A stretch of DNA of 64,000 nt, taken from Rhizobium sp. 11515TR. GTDB lineage: Bacteria > Pseudomonadota > Alphaproteobacteria > Rhizobiales > Rhizobiaceae. The notes under the pieces were generated by a model that was not told the origin of the DNA, ran no database searches, and was given only the letters and a program-made list of their open reading frames with translations. A program made the position numbers and the translations under genes. The DNA lies in NCBI RefSeq assembly GCF_002277895.1, contig NZ_CP022998.1, forward strand, positions 849,501 through 913,500, read 5' to 3'. Shown in pieces: positions 52,991 through 62,815 of this stretch (positions are counted from its first letter, which is position 1; every line of letters starts with the position of its first letter).

Positions 52991-54262
52991 ATGAACTCCA
53001 TCGAATACGATATCGGCTCGACTGCCCCGGAAGCGGAGGAAGCTTCGCGCTCGGGCAATCTCGACAATCTGCGGCCGCTGCCGCGCATTTCCATACATGC
53101 CTTCTGCGAAAGCGAGCAGCTGCAGCAGGTTATGGACCAGTGCGCCAATGATCGGCGCATGTCCAAGGTCAGCCTGCGGATCACCAGTGGCGGTGTGGCG
53201 GCTGCGGCGAACATGTTCGCCTCGGCGCCGACCCCGAACCTGATCATTCTGGAAACACGCGCCAACCCACGCGGCCTCCTGGCGGAACTCGAGCCACTCG
53301 CCGCCGTCTGCGATCCGAGCACCAAGGTCATCATCGTCGGCTATCACAACGACATCGGTCTTTACCGCGAACTCATACGCAACGGCATCTCGGAATATAT
53401 CGTTCAGCCGACCGATATGGTCGATCTGATGACGGCGGTGGCATCGATCTTCATCGATCCCGATGCCGAACCGCTCGGCCGCAGCATTGCCTTCATCGGT
53501 GCCAAGGGTGGGGTGGGCGCATCCACCATCGCCCATAATTGCGCCTTCGGAATTTCCAGCCTCTTCTCGACCGAAACCATCCTTGCCGATCTCGATCTGC
53601 CCTATGGCACCGCCAATATCGATTTCGACCAGGACCCCGCCCAGGGGATAGCCGAGGCCGTCTATGCGCCGGAACGTCTCGACGAGGTCTTTCTCGACCG
53701 GCTGCTGACCAAATGCTCGCAGCATCTGTCGCTGCTCGCGGCGCCCTCAATGCTGGATCGCGCCTATGATTTCGAAGGGCAGGCATTCCTGCCGGTGCTC
53801 GACGTTCTCCAGCGCAGCGCGCCGGTGGCGGTTCTCGATGTGCCGCATGTCTGGACGGAATGGACACGCTCGGTGCTTGGCGCGGTAGACGAGGTCGTCA
53901 TCTGTGCCGCGCCCGATCTCGCCAATCTGCGCAACGCCAAGAACCTGATCGATGCTCTGCGCAAGCTGCGGCCGAACGATAAGGCACCGCACCTCATTCT
54001 CAATCAGGTCGGCATGCCCAAGCGCCCGGAGATCAATCCTTCGGAATTCTGCGCGCCGCTGGAGACGGACCCGATCGCCATCATACCTTTTGACATCAAC
54101 CTGTTCGGCAATGCCGCCAACAGCGGACAGATGATCTCCGAGACTGATCCGAAGTCGCCGATCGCGGAAACTTTCTCGCAGATATCGCACATCGTCACCG
54201 GGCGTGTCGCTTTGAAGAAGGCAAGAAAGGGCGGTTTGCTTGGCCTTTTAAAGCGGAAGTAA
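52991..54262 (+). CDS. cpaE: Pilus localisation ATPase-like protein CpaE/TadZ
   Basis: A 423-residue protein with an N-terminal receiver-like domain (about residues 35-150) and a C-terminal MinD/ParA-type domain. The deviant Walker A reads FIGAKGGVGASTIAH. The second lysine of KGGxGK is Ala, as is common in TadZ-type proteins, so ATP may bind without ordinary hydrolysis. It marks the pole for pilus assembly in other bacteria. The frame is open upstream, but MNSIEYDIG is the sensible start. Agrobacterium name: ctpF. Confidence 0.9.
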   Translation: MNSIEYDIGSTAPEAEEASRSGNLDNLRPLPRISIHAFCESEQLQQVMDQCANDRRMSKVSLRITSGGVAAAANMFASAPTPNLIILETRANPRGLLAELEPLAAVCDPSTKVIIVGYHNDIGLYRELIRNGISEYIVQPTDMVDLMTAVASIFIDPDAEPLGRSIAFIGAKGGVGASTIAHNCAFGISSLFSTETILADLDLPYGTANIDFDQDPAQGIAEAVYAPERLDEVFLDRLLTKCSQHLSLLAAPSMLDRAYDFEGQAFLPVLDVLQRSAPVAVLDVPHVWTEWTRSVLGAVDEVVICAAPDLANLRNAKNLIDALRKLRPNDKAPHLILNQVGMPKRPEINPSEFCAPLETDPIAIIPFDINLFGNAANSGQMISETDPKSPIAETFSQISHIVTGRVALKKARKGGLLGLLKRK

Positions 54263-54339
54263 CCCTTTGATTTCGCATGGATTCCGAAAGCAGATCTTTC
54301 GTGAAAGCCATGCGGCAGCAGTAGAATTGGATCGAAGAC

Positions 54340-55824
54340 ATGTTTGGCAAGCGCGGAAGTGAAGGTCCTGCAAAGAGCGGCGGCGCAATGCCTCCGCCGG
54401 CACCGGCGCGTGCACCCGCTCCCGTTGGCGCGCCAACGGCGCCGGCTGTGCTGATAGAGCCGTCCCGTGATGCCGCGCAGCCACGTCAGCAGGTCGCTCC
54501 GCCGCCGATGCAGACGCCCAGCCGGCGTCGCGTGGCGCGTACCGAAGAATATTACGATACGAAATCGCAGGTCTTCTCCGCGCTGATCGATACGATCGAT
54601 CTCTCGCAGCTCTCCAAACTCGGCAACGAGGCGGCGCGCGAGGAAATCCGCGATATCGTCAACGATATCATCACGATCAAGAATTTCGCGATGTCGATCT
54701 CCGAGCAGGAGGAGCTGCTTGAGGATATCTGCAACGACGTGCTTGGCTACGGTCCGCTGGAGCCGCTGCTCGCCCGCGACGACATCGCCGACATCATGGT
54801 CAATGGCGCCGGCCAGACCTTCATCGAAGTCGGCGGCAAGACCGTTGAATCCGAAATCCGCTTCCGCGACAATTCTCAGCTTCTATCCATTTGCCAGCGC
54901 ATCGTCAGCCAGGTCGGCCGCCGCGTCGATGAATCGAGCCCCATCTGCGATGCGCGCCTGCCCGATGGTTCGCGCGTCAACGTCATTGCGCCGCCGCTCG
55001 CGATCGACGGGCCGGCGCTCACCATTCGTAAGTTCAAGAAGGACAAGCTCACGCTTGATCAGCTCGTTCGCTTCGGCGCCATCACGCCGGAAGGCGCGAC
55101 GCTTTTGCAGATCATCGGCCGCGTGCGCTGCAACGTCGTCATTTCAGGCGGTACGGGCTCGGGCAAGACGACGCTTCTGAACTGCCTGACCAACTATATC
55201 GACCGTGACGAACGCGTCATCACCTGCGAAGACACCGCCGAACTGCAATTGCAGCAGCCACATGTGGTGCGCCTCGAAACCCGTCCGCCAAACATCGAGG
55301 GCGAGGGTGAGATCACCATGCGCGATCTCGTCAAGAACTGCCTGCGTATGCGCCCCGAACGCATCATCGTCGGCGAAGTGCGCGGACCCGAGGTCTTCGA
55401 TTTGCTGCAGGCGATGAACACAGGCCACGACGGCTCCATGGGCACGATCCACGCCAATACGCCGCGCGAATGCCTGAGCCGCATGGAATCGATGATCGCC
55501 ATGGGTGGTTTCAGCCTGCCGGCCAAGACCGTGCGCGAGATCATTTCCAGCTCCGTCGATGTCGTCATCCAGGCCGCCCGCCTGCGTGACGGTTCGCGCC
55601 GCATCACCCAGATCACCGAGGTGATCGGCATGGAAGGCGATGTGATCATCACTCAGGATCTAATGCGCTACGAGATCGAGGGCGAGGATGCGAATGGCCG
55701 GATCATCGGTCGGCACGTCTCCACCGGCATCGGCAAGCCGCATTTCTGGGATCGTGCTCGCTACTATAACGAGGAGCGGCGCCTGGCAGCCGCCCTCGAT
55801 GAGATGGAACAGAAGGCGCAATAG
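54340..55824 (+). CDS. cpaF: Tad pilus assembly ATPase CpaF (TadA)
   Basis: A 494-residue type II/IV secretion ATPase. A Pro/Ala-rich N terminus is followed by the N-terminal domain and the RecA-like core. Walker A is [14 protein letters not shown], then come the Asp box ([13 protein letters not shown]), Walker B with [11 protein letters not shown] and the His box ([16 protein letters not shown]). It powers pilus extension and probably retraction. A 77-bp gap follows cpaE. Agrobacterium name: ctpG. Confidence 0.96.
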   Translation: MFGKRGSEGPAKSGGAMPPPAPARAPAPVGAPTAPAVLIEPSRDAAQPRQQVAPPPMQTPSRRRVARTEEYYDTKSQVFSALIDTIDLSQLSKLGNEAAREEIRDIVNDIITIKNFAMSISEQEELLEDICNDVLGYGPLEPLLARDDIADIMVNGAGQTFIEVGGKTVESEIRFRDNSQLLSICQRIVSQVGRRVDESSPICDARLPDGSRVNVIAPPLAIDGPALTIRKFKKDKLTLDQLVRFGAITPEGATLLQIIGRVRCNVVISGGTGSGKTTLLNCLTNYIDRDERVITCEDTAELQLQQPHVVRLETRPPNIEGEGEITMRDLVKNCLRMRPERIIVGEVRGPEVFDLLQAMNTGHDGSMGTIHANTPRECLSRMESMIAMGGFSLPAKTVREIISSSVDVVIQAARLRDGSRRITQITEVIGMEGDVIITQDLMRYEIEGEDANGRIIGRHVSTGIGKPHFWDRARYYNEERRLAAALDEMEQKAQ

Positions 55825-55832
55825 GGCTCGCG

Positions 55833-56840
55833 ATGTTTGGTATCGATCCGATAGTGCTGCTGATTGTCCTGCTGACGGCAGTCTCCGCCGCCGCGGTCTG
55901 CTACGGCATTCTCTATTCACGGATCGAGACACAGAAAAAGGCCGATAGCCGGGTCAACCGGGTCAAGCAGGCCGAGACCGATCGCGCCAAGGTCAAGGCC
56001 GCGCGCGATCGCGTCCAGGAAATGTCCAAGCGGCGCAAGTCGGTGCAGGACACACTCAAGGACCTGGAGCGGCGACAGAGCGAAAACACGAAGAAGAAGC
56101 AGTCGCTGAAGGCACGTCTGGCGCAGGCCGGCCTGTCGTTGACGCCATCGCGCTTCTATGTTTTTAGCGTGCTGTTCGGCCTGTTCGCGGTGCTGATCTT
56201 TTTCATTGTCGGCGCTCCGCCCTTGGCTATCCTGGGACTGTTCTTTGCCGTCGCTTTCGGTCTGCCGCGCTGGATTCTCGGCTTCCTTATCAAGCGCCGG
56301 CAAAACAAGTTTCTCGAAGAATTTCCGAACGCACTCGATGTCATCACGCGCTCGCTTCGCTCGGGCCTGCCGCTCAACGACGCGGTGCGGCTGGTGGCCG
56401 GCGAAGCGCGAGAGCCTGTCAAGACGGAGTTTCGGCGGGTGGTCGAAGCGCAGCAGGTTGGTCTTAGCATGTCGGACGCCTGCGCGCGCATCACAAACCA
56501 CATGCCGCTGCAGGAAGTAAATTTCTTCTCGATTGTCATCGCCATTCAGGCGCAGGCGGGCGGCAACCTGTCGGAAGCCTTGGGCAACCTCTCGAAGGTG
56601 CTGCGCGAACGCAAGAAAATGAAGGCAAAGGTCAAGGCATTGTCGATGGAGGCCAAGGCATCCGCCGTCATCATCGGCGCTCTGCCCTTCATCGTGATGC
56701 TGCTCGTCTATCTGACGTCGCCGCAATACATGATGATCCTGTTCACCGATCCGCGCGGCCATCTGATCTTGATTGGGGCCGGCATATGGATGTCGATCGG
56801 CGTCTACATCATGCGTCAAATGGTCAATTTCGAGATCTGA
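55833..56840 (+). CDS. tadB: Tad inner-membrane platform protein TadB
   Basis: A 335-residue GspF-like membrane protein. One N-terminal helix is followed by a charged coiled-coil-like stretch (about residues 35-90, ending LERRQSENTKKKQSLKARL), then two helices and the GspF domain with FPNALDVITRSLRSGLPLNDAVR. It forms the platform with TadC, on which CpaF acts. Eight bp separate it from cpaF. Agrobacterium name: ctpH. Confidence 0.93.
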   Translation: MFGIDPIVLLIVLLTAVSAAAVCYGILYSRIETQKKADSRVNRVKQAETDRAKVKAARDRVQEMSKRRKSVQDTLKDLERRQSENTKKKQSLKARLAQAGLSLTPSRFYVFSVLFGLFAVLIFFIVGAPPLAILGLFFAVAFGLPRWILGFLIKRRQNKFLEEFPNALDVITRSLRSGLPLNDAVRLVAGEAREPVKTEFRRVVEAQQVGLSMSDACARITNHMPLQEVNFFSIVIAIQAQAGGNLSEALGNLSKVLRERKKMKAKVKALSMEAKASAVIIGALPFIVMLLVYLTSPQYMMILFTDPRGHLILIGAGIWMSIGVYIMRQMVNFEI

Positions 56841-56861
56841 GCGGAAGGAGCCGCGTAGCCC

Positions 56862-57839
56862 ATGTCCGATCTGGCTGCCAATTTGACCGATCCCGGCACC
56901 CTTCTTGCCGTTGTGGTTGCCATTGCTGTCTTCGCGACCTTCTACACGATCGCCATACCGCTGCTGGAACGTGGCGATCTCAGCAAGCGCATGAAGGCCG
57001 TGTCGACGGAGCGCGAACAGATTCGCGCCCGTGAACGCGCCCGGCTGAGCGCAGAGGGCGGCAAGGCATCGCTGCGCAGCCACAACAATCGAAACGTCAG
57101 GCAGATCGTCGAGCGGTTCAACCTGCGCAATGCGCTTGTCGATGCCAATACCGTCAATCGCTTGCGGTCCGCCGGCCTGCGCTCTGAAAATGCGCTCAAT
57201 ATGTTCCTGGTGGCGCGATTCCTGCTGCCCTTCCTGTTTCTGGCGGTTGCGATCGTCATCGTCTTCATTCTCGGCTGGTTTGCCGCAAAGCCCCTGCCGA
57301 TCCGGCTGCTTGGCGTCATCGGTTTCGCCTATCTGGGCTTCTACGCGCCGAACATCTATATCTCCAATCTCGTGACCAAGCGCCAGAAATCGATCAAGCG
57401 CGCTTGGCCTGATGCTCTCGACCTGATGCTGATCTGCGTGGAGTCGGGTATTTCAATCGAAGCCGGCATGCATCGGGTGTCCGAGGAAATGGCCGAGCAA
57501 TCCCCGGCGCTAGCCGAGGAAATGGTGCTGACCACGGCCGAGCTTTCCTTCCTGCAGGATCGCCGCACCGCCTTTGACAATCTCGCCGCCCGCACCCAGA
57601 TCGAGCTCGTCAAATCGGTGACGCAGGCGCTCATCCAGGCGGAACGCTATGGCACGCCGCTCTCGCAGGCTTTGCGTGTCATGGCGCAGGAAGGCCGAGA
57701 CGAGCGCATGAACGAGGCGGAAAAGAAAGCGGCCGCGCTGCCGCCGAAGCTTACCGTACCGATGATCGTCTTCTTCCTGCCGGTCTTGATGGCGGTCATT
57801 CTCGGCCCGGCGATCATTCAGGCAATGGACAAATTCTGA
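56862..57839 (+). CDS. tadC: Tad inner-membrane platform protein TadC
   Basis: A 325-residue GspF-domain membrane protein partnering TadB. The N-terminal helix (TLLAVVVAIAVFATFYTIAI), a cytoplasmic loop, two helices and the GspF domain (WPDALDLMLICVESGISIEAGMHRVSEEM) are in family order. LPPKLTVPMIVFFLPVLMAVILGPA is the C-terminal helix. It is the last plus-strand gene of the pilus run. No strong terminator follows. Agrobacterium name: ctpI. Confidence 0.93.
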   Translation: MSDLAANLTDPGTLLAVVVAIAVFATFYTIAIPLLERGDLSKRMKAVSTEREQIRARERARLSAEGGKASLRSHNNRNVRQIVERFNLRNALVDANTVNRLRSAGLRSENALNMFLVARFLLPFLFLAVAIVIVFILGWFAAKPLPIRLLGVIGFAYLGFYAPNIYISNLVTKRQKSIKRAWPDALDLMLICVESGISIEAGMHRVSEEMAEQSPALAEEMVLTTAELSFLQDRRTAFDNLAARTQIELVKSVTQALIQAERYGTPLSQALRVMAQEGRDERMNEAEKKAAALPPKLTVPMIVFFLPVLMAVILGPAIIQAMDKF

Positions 57840-57962
57840 GCCGCCGACTTGCTCGCGGCATGCGGGCATGGTTATCTTCCATGCAATGTCGCCGACGGGC
57901 GTCAGGCGCATCGTCTCGAAAAGGCGCCGGGCGTTCGTGTCGACCATATTGGGAGGTCTCGG

Positions 57963-58607
57963 ATGTCATCCTTGGCAATATTTTTCAGCGTCATCGCGGC
58001 AGTCTTCATCGGGGCGGTAAGCCCCGGTCCGAGCTTCGTGCTCGTTTCGCGCATCGCCGTTTCCCGCTCACGCAAGGCAGGTCTTGCCGCAGCCTTCGGC
58101 ATGGGTACGGGCAGCGTCATTTTCGCGACCTTGGCCCTCTTCGGCTTGAGCGCATTGCTGATGAAAGTCGAATGGCTGTATCTGGCGCTAAAAGTCGCCG
58201 GTGGTCTCTATCTGATCTATATTGGCATCCGCATCTGGCGCAGCGCCGCGGACGATCTTCCCATCGATACGCCAGCGACGCCGGCGGCAGGCGGTGTGAT
58301 GCGCAATTTCCTCTTTGCGCTCGGCACGCAGCTCAGCAATCCGAAGACGGCCATTTTCTACGGCAGTATCTTTGCCGCACTTCTGCCGGCGGCTCCGGCT
58401 CCCTGGCTGCTGTTTACGGTTCCGCCCGCAGTCTTCCTGGTCGAAGTGAGCTGGTACACGGTGGTAACGATGGCCTTTTCTTCGAACCGGCCGCGCGCCA
58501 TTTATCTTGGTGCGAAGTTATGGATAGACCGGGTGGCCGGCGTTGTGATGGGCGCTCTCGGCGCGCGGCTTGTCGTCGAGGGGCTGCCACGCCACATCTG
58601 GCGTTAA
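57963..58607 (+). CDS. LysE-family translocator
   Basis: A 214-residue membrane exporter of the LysE/RhtB type. The start at 57963 follows GGGAGG, with the frame open upstream but non-coding in look. The N-terminal family motif is GAVSPGPSFVLVSRIAVSRSRKAGLAAAFGMGTG, and the mid-protein segment is GTQLSNPKTAIFYGSIFA. It should export an amino acid or related small molecule. It is inserted between tadC and tadD and has no obvious link to the pilus. Confidence 0.9.
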   Translation: MSSLAIFFSVIAAVFIGAVSPGPSFVLVSRIAVSRSRKAGLAAAFGMGTGSVIFATLALFGLSALLMKVEWLYLALKVAGGLYLIYIGIRIWRSAADDLPIDTPATPAAGGVMRNFLFALGTQLSNPKTAIFYGSIFAALLPAAPAPWLLFTVPPAVFLVEVSWYTVVTMAFSSNRPRAIYLGAKLWIDRVAGVVMGALGARLVVEGLPRHIWR

Positions 58608-58701
58608 AGGGCCTGCGGTTACCGGCCGTGCGCCTAGACCGATCGGCGGCTGACTTTCGTTTTCGAGAGCTGCTCGGGAAAGCCGCTATGGCTCTCCCGT
58701 T

Positions 58702-59532
58702 CTATTGCTGGGCGACTTTCCTGCTGTCGCCGCTGGCGGCAAGCTTCTGCCAGGAATTCTGCTGTGCCAGCATGCCGCGCAGATAGGCGACGTTGGCATT
58801 TGCCTGTTGCGGCGTCAGTTCCTGGCGGGCGATTTGTTCGGCTTCCGCAAAGCGACCCTGTAGCCCGACGACCAGCGCCAGGTTCTGCCGCACGCGGCTG
58901 TCGGCGCCTGGCTGGGCGACGGCCGTGCGGAGATAGCTCTCCGCATTCTTGAGGTCGCCGGTCAGCACATAGGACATGCCAAGATTGGAAAGAACGGTCG
59001 GTTCGTTGGGGGCGAGCACCAGCGCATCGCGATATTTGGCGCGTGCATCGGTGGAGCGCCCGAGCTGATCGAGGATGGCGCCCTGCGCCGAAACCAGCCG
59101 CCAATCCGGCCGATCCGGCAGCTGTGCGCGGTCAATGGTCGAGAGCGCTTCGTCGAGCTGCCCTGCCGCCGCTTGCGCCTTGCCGTAGGCGGCCAGGACG
59201 CCGCGATCGCTCGGATTGGCGATTGCCACCTGCTGCATGACGGCAAGCGCCTGGTCGTTGCGGCCGCTCATGCGCAAGGCGTTGGCATAATTGACGCCGG
59301 CATCGCGATCTTTAGGATTGGCGTCATAGGCCTTGCCATACGTCGCAGTTGCCTGCGCCAGATCAGTGCTGTTCATCGTGTCGAGAGATTGCGACGTCTT
59401 CGGAATCGAGCCGGTCGTCATCCGGTCTTTTCCGGTTGTCGAGCAGCTTGCGAGCGCGATCGCCAGAAGTGCAGCCGAAGCTCCCCGGAAAAGAAAGGTT
59501 CTGAATGAAGACGCAGCTGAGACGGCGGGCAT
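58702..59532 (-). CDS. tadD: Tad pilus TPR lipoprotein TadD
   Basis: A 276-residue protein with a lipoprotein signal ending LAIALASC (Cys30) and about five tetratricopeptide repeats between residues 55 and 240, for example YGKAYDANPKDRDAGVNYANALRM and YRDALVLAPNEPTVLSNLGMSY. TadD is a pilotin-like factor for the Tad secretin. It lies opposite the main pilus operon. A TTAACC-containing inverted repeat lies about 100 bp upstream. Confidence 0.9.
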   Translation of the reverse strand: MPAVSAASSFRTFLFRGASAALLAIALASCSTTGKDRMTTGSIPKTSQSLDTMNSTDLAQATATYGKAYDANPKDRDAGVNYANALRMSGRNDQALAVMQQVAIANPSDRGVLAAYGKAQAAAGQLDEALSTIDRAQLPDRPDWRLVSAQGAILDQLGRSTDARAKYRDALVLAPNEPTVLSNLGMSYVLTGDLKNAESYLRTAVAQPGADSRVRQNLALVVGLQGRFAEAEQIARQELTPQQANANVAYLRGMLAQQNSWQKLAASGDSRKVAQQ

Positions 59533-59621
59533 GACGCTTATCCCTGAATTCCTATAGTCTTGCGTCCGGCCTAGAATCGGAACAGGGAAAGGTTCGACGC
59601 AATGTTCGCTCCAGCAATAAT

Positions 59622-59646
59622 CTGTTAACCCTAACAGACGGTTAAC
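59622..59646. promoter_or_regulatory. Nested inverted repeats with TTAACC upstream of tadD
   Basis: GTTAACC (59624-59630) and GGTTAAC (59640-59646) are perfect inverted copies 9 bp apart. A second symmetry, CTGTTA-ACCC-TAACAG, overlaps them (59622-59637). The motif resembles the element upstream of cpaB. It could serve tadD on the minus strand or the aminopeptidase gene on the plus strand. Confidence 0.5.
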
Positions 59647-59698
59647 TCTCGACTCCCTGAAGTCCCCGATTCCCTGAAGTCATCGTCAAAGGATAGTC

Positions 59699-61090
59699 AT
59701 GGCCCCCTATCAATTCATCGAGCGCGCGACGCCCTTCAATTCGAAGGGTGGCGCGACCCTGCCGATCTTTGCCGTTACCCCCGCGCATATCGAGACCGGT
59801 ACCATCGATCCCATCGCGCTCGATTGGGCACGCAAGGCGGGTTACAAGGCGGAGAGCGGTTCGTTGCTGCTGATCCCGACCGCGGAGGGGCATCTGGGCG
59901 GCGCTCTCTTCGGCCTAGGCTCTAACCCATCCGAGCAACCCTTCCTCACGGGCAAGCTGGCGCGCAGCCTGCCGGCCGGCGACTGGCATATCGAGACGGC
60001 GCCGCTGACGGCGAACCGGCTCTCGCTTGGTTTCGGTCTCGGCAGCTATCGCTTCGACCGCTACAAGTCGGAAAAAGCCGCGGCACCCACGCTGATGATC
60101 CCGCGCGATGCCGATGCTGCCGATATCAAGCGCCAGCTGGCAGGCGTCTTCCTTGCCCGCGACCTCATCAACACGCCGACCAACGACATGGGTCCGGAAC
60201 AGCTGGAAGCCGCCTTCAGGGCGCTTGCCGAGCACTACAAGGCAGATATGTCCGTCATTATCGGCGACGATCTCCTGAAGGAGAATTTTCCGCTGGTTCA
60301 TACGGTGGGACGCGCGAGCGCCGATGCGCCGCGCCTTCTCGAAATGCGCTGGGGCAAGAAGGGCCATCGCCGCATCACGCTGGTCGGCAAGGGTGTGTGC
60401 TTCGACACCGGCGGCCTCGACATCAAGCCGGCATCCTCGATGCTACTGATGAAGAAGGACATGGGTGGCGCGGCCAATGTCATGGGCTTGGCGCTGATGA
60501 TCATGGATGCCAAGCTCAAGGTCGATCTTCGCGTTATCATTCCGGTCGTCGAGAACTCGATTTCATCCAACGCCTTCCGTCCCGGCGATATCTACAGGAG
60601 CCGCAAGGGCCTGACCGTGCAGATCGACAATACCGATGCCGAGGGACGGCTGATCCTCGCCGACGCGCTCGCCTATGCCGACGAGGACGCGCCGGACCTG
60701 ATGATCGACATGGCGACGCTGACGGGTGCTGCTCGCGTCGCGCTCGGCCCCGACCTGCCACCCTTCTTCACCGACGATAGCGACCTTGCCAGCGACCTGA
60801 CGGAAGCGAGCCTGGAGACGGACGACCCGCTCTGGCGGATGCCGCTCTATATGGGCTACGACAAGGATATCCGCACCAAATTCGCCGATATCACCAATGC
60901 TCCATCAGGCGGCATGGCCGGCTCCATTACTGCTGCCCTGTTCCTCAAGCGCTTCGTGACGAAGACGCCGAGCTGGGTGCATTTCGATATTTTCGGCTGG
61001 GCGCCGAGCGAACGTCCGCATTCGCCCGGCGGTGGCGAGGCACAGGCGATCCGGGCGCTCTATCACTATATCAGGCAGAGCGTGCGGTAG
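59699..61090 (+). CDS. Leucyl aminopeptidase family protein (M17)
   Basis: A 463-residue zinc/manganese aminopeptidase. The M17 metal site is intact: KGVCFDTGGLDIKPASSMLLMKKDMGGAA at about residues 230-258 and the signature NTDAEGRL near 310. It removes N-terminal residues from peptides in the cytoplasm. At 463 residues it is a little shorter than typical PepA, with a reduced N-terminal domain, as in the PepB-like branch. It may finish degradation of peptides imported elsewhere. The large palindrome follows it. Confidence 0.92.
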   Translation: MAPYQFIERATPFNSKGGATLPIFAVTPAHIETGTIDPIALDWARKAGYKAESGSLLLIPTAEGHLGGALFGLGSNPSEQPFLTGKLARSLPAGDWHIETAPLTANRLSLGFGLGSYRFDRYKSEKAAAPTLMIPRDADAADIKRQLAGVFLARDLINTPTNDMGPEQLEAAFRALAEHYKADMSVIIGDDLLKENFPLVHTVGRASADAPRLLEMRWGKKGHRRITLVGKGVCFDTGGLDIKPASSMLLMKKDMGGAANVMGLALMIMDAKLKVDLRVIIPVVENSISSNAFRPGDIYRSRKGLTVQIDNTDAEGRLILADALAYADEDAPDLMIDMATLTGAARVALGPDLPPFFTDDSDLASDLTEASLETDDPLWRMPLYMGYDKDIRTKFADITNAPSGGMAGSITAALFLKRFVTKTPSWVHFDIFGWAPSERPHSPGGGEAQAIRALYHYIRQSVR

Positions 61091-61137
61091 GTCGTTGTTG
61101 CGGGCGGGTAGGTGGGCTTCTGAAAATGCGAGCCATA

Positions 61138-61423
61138 CCCCCTCTGTCCCTGTCGCGACATCTCCCCCGTGTGTGGGCAGGGCAATCGCATATGAAGGAG
61201 GTCGCTGCCACCCCCTTCTCCCCTCGGGGAGAAGGCGCCGTCAAGCGGATGAGGGGGTGCCTGCCAAGAGCGCTAAAGTCCACGAATTCAAATGAGCAAG
61301 CCCCCTCATCCGACCCTTCGGGCCACCTTCTCCCCGAGGGGAGAAGGAGCTTCCGGCACTGACCCGACCCATATGCAGTCGCCCTGCCCCTTGTGGGGGA
61401 GATGTCACAGAGTGACCGAGGGG
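61138..61423. repeat. 286-bp imperfect palindrome, RIME-like intergenic mosaic element
   Basis: The left arm from CCCCTCTGTC through CATATGAAGGAG matches the reverse complement of the right arm ending GACCGAGGGG. The centre lies near 61280. Each arm also contains its own perfect hairpin: CCTTCTCCCC-TC-GGGGAGAAGG (61214-61235) and CCTTCTCCCC-GA-GGGGAGAAGG (61326-61347). This is the layout of Rhizobium-specific intergenic mosaic elements. It carries no gene. Confidence 0.9.
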
Positions 61424-61538
61424 TGCGCTCTCAACGAACTCTGAGATCACGGCTCCGAAGAGTAACCAGCCAAAACTCCCCTTGAAACCGCCATGATCTT
61501 GGCCGAGACTGGAACGGTAGCGTAACGAATCCTCGGGG

Positions 61539-61889
61539 TTGCCCTTGCCGCTTGAACTCACCGCCTCACAGGCTCTCGGCCTCTGGCATGGCGTGACGCT
61601 CGCTCAGGTGCGCCGCGAGGATCACGATTTGACGCTGCGGCAGACGGCGATCCTGCTGCAGATCTATCTCGTGCCGCCGCCTCATACCGTGCGCGGTCTG
61701 GCCGCAACGCTCGGCGTCACCAAGCCGGTCATCACCCGGGCGCTTGACACCATGGGAGGGATGGGATTGGTCGATCGGGTGCGCGACGACCACGATCGCC
61801 GCAATGTCATCATTAAGCGAACGGTCACCGGCGCGCTCTATCTTGAAAAACTCGGCGATCTCATCATCGAGCACGGCCGAAAATTGTAA
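61539..61889 (+). CDS. Small MarR-type winged-helix regulator
   Basis: A 116-residue protein with a MarR-like HTH (HTVRGLAATLGVTKPVITRALDTMGGMGLVDRVRDDHDRRNVIIKRT) at about residues 50-97. It starts at TTG 61539 or TTG 61545, with no ATG available, and GGGG lies just upstream. At 116 residues it lacks part of the MarR dimerisation helices. It is 15 bp upstream of the NlpC/P60 gene, so the two are probably co-transcribed. Ligand unknown. Confidence 0.8.
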   Translation: MPLPLELTASQALGLWHGVTLAQVRREDHDLTLRQTAILLQIYLVPPPHTVRGLAATLGVTKPVITRALDTMGGMGLVDRVRDDHDRRNVIIKRTVTGALYLEKLGDLIIEHGRKL

Positions 61890-61904
61890 CCTCAGGAATT
61901 CACC

Positions 61905-62759
61905 ATGATGCTCGACCGCCGTCTCAATGCTTTCAGACCCGATCTCGCCGAGGCTACACTCAAGGGCAAGGTCGAGGCCGAGCGCTTCGTCGATGGTACT
62001 GGCGCACGCGTTGCCGTCCCGGTCATCGCGCTCCGGCCGAAGCCGGATCTCGCCTCGGGCATCGATACCGAGCTCCTGATGGGCGAAGAGGTCACGATAT
62101 TCGAGCGCCGTGACGGTTGGTGCTGGATCAAGGCTCTGTCTGACGGTTATGTCGGCTATCTTCCGGAAACGGCGATCAAGGAGGGCGCGGCAGCGCCGAC
62201 CCATATCGTCGTCCCGCAGCGCACTTTCCTCTATCCGGAGCCGGAGTTGCGCAAGCCGCATGCTGCGATCCTCTCCATGGGCAGCCTCGTGCATGTGACC
62301 GGTACGGCGGAAGCGCGGGGCAATCATTACGTGGTCCTGGAGGATGGCACTGCCATTTTCGCAAAACATGTCCAGCCGATCGGCTACAACAGGGGCGGCG
62401 ATTTTGTCGATGTCGCCTTACGCTTCATCGAGACGCCCTATCTCTGGGGCGGCCGCTCGGGCCTCGGTATCGATTGCTCCGGCCTCGTGCAGTTAGCGCT
62501 GTCGATGACGGGCCGTGCCGCACCGCGCGATACCGACATGCAGGCCGCCGGCCTCGGCCAGCCGATCGAGCGCGAGGAGCTGAAGCGAGGCGATTTCGTC
62601 TTCTGGAAGGGGCATGTCGCGATCATGGAAGATCCGGAAACCATCGTCCATGCCAACGGCCATACCATGACCGTCGCCCGGGAGAATTTTGCCGCCGCCA
62701 TCGAACGCATCGGCTGGCTCTATGAAAAGCCGACCGGCTATCGCCGCTTCCTCGACTGA
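61905..62759 (+). CDS. NlpC/P60 family cell-wall peptidase
   Basis: A 284-residue protein with two SH3-like segments (about residues 30-100 and 100-160) and a C-terminal NlpC/P60 domain. The catalytic Cys191 lies in GIDCSGLVQLAL, and the His is expected in WKGHVAIMED. It should cleave gamma-D-glutamyl-meso-DAP bonds in murein peptides. No signal peptide is present, so it may act on recycled murein peptides in the cytoplasm. It follows the small MarR gene closely. Confidence 0.9.
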   Translation: MMLDRRLNAFRPDLAEATLKGKVEAERFVDGTGARVAVPVIALRPKPDLASGIDTELLMGEEVTIFERRDGWCWIKALSDGYVGYLPETAIKEGAAAPTHIVVPQRTFLYPEPELRKPHAAILSMGSLVHVTGTAEARGNHYVVLEDGTAIFAKHVQPIGYNRGGDFVDVALRFIETPYLWGGRSGLGIDCSGLVQLALSMTGRAAPRDTDMQAAGLGQPIEREELKRGDFVFWKGHVAIMEDPETIVHANGHTMTVARENFAAAIERIGWLYEKPTGYRRFLD

Positions 62760-62815
62760 CTACGCTCCGAAACTCTGTAGCGACAACCCATCCGGCATTT
62801 GCCCTGGCGGCGGTC

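Noticed and set aside
61138..61423. CRISPR array or insertion sequence
   Set aside because: The region has two inverted arms and no regularly spaced repeats, no transposase and no target-site duplication that I can see.
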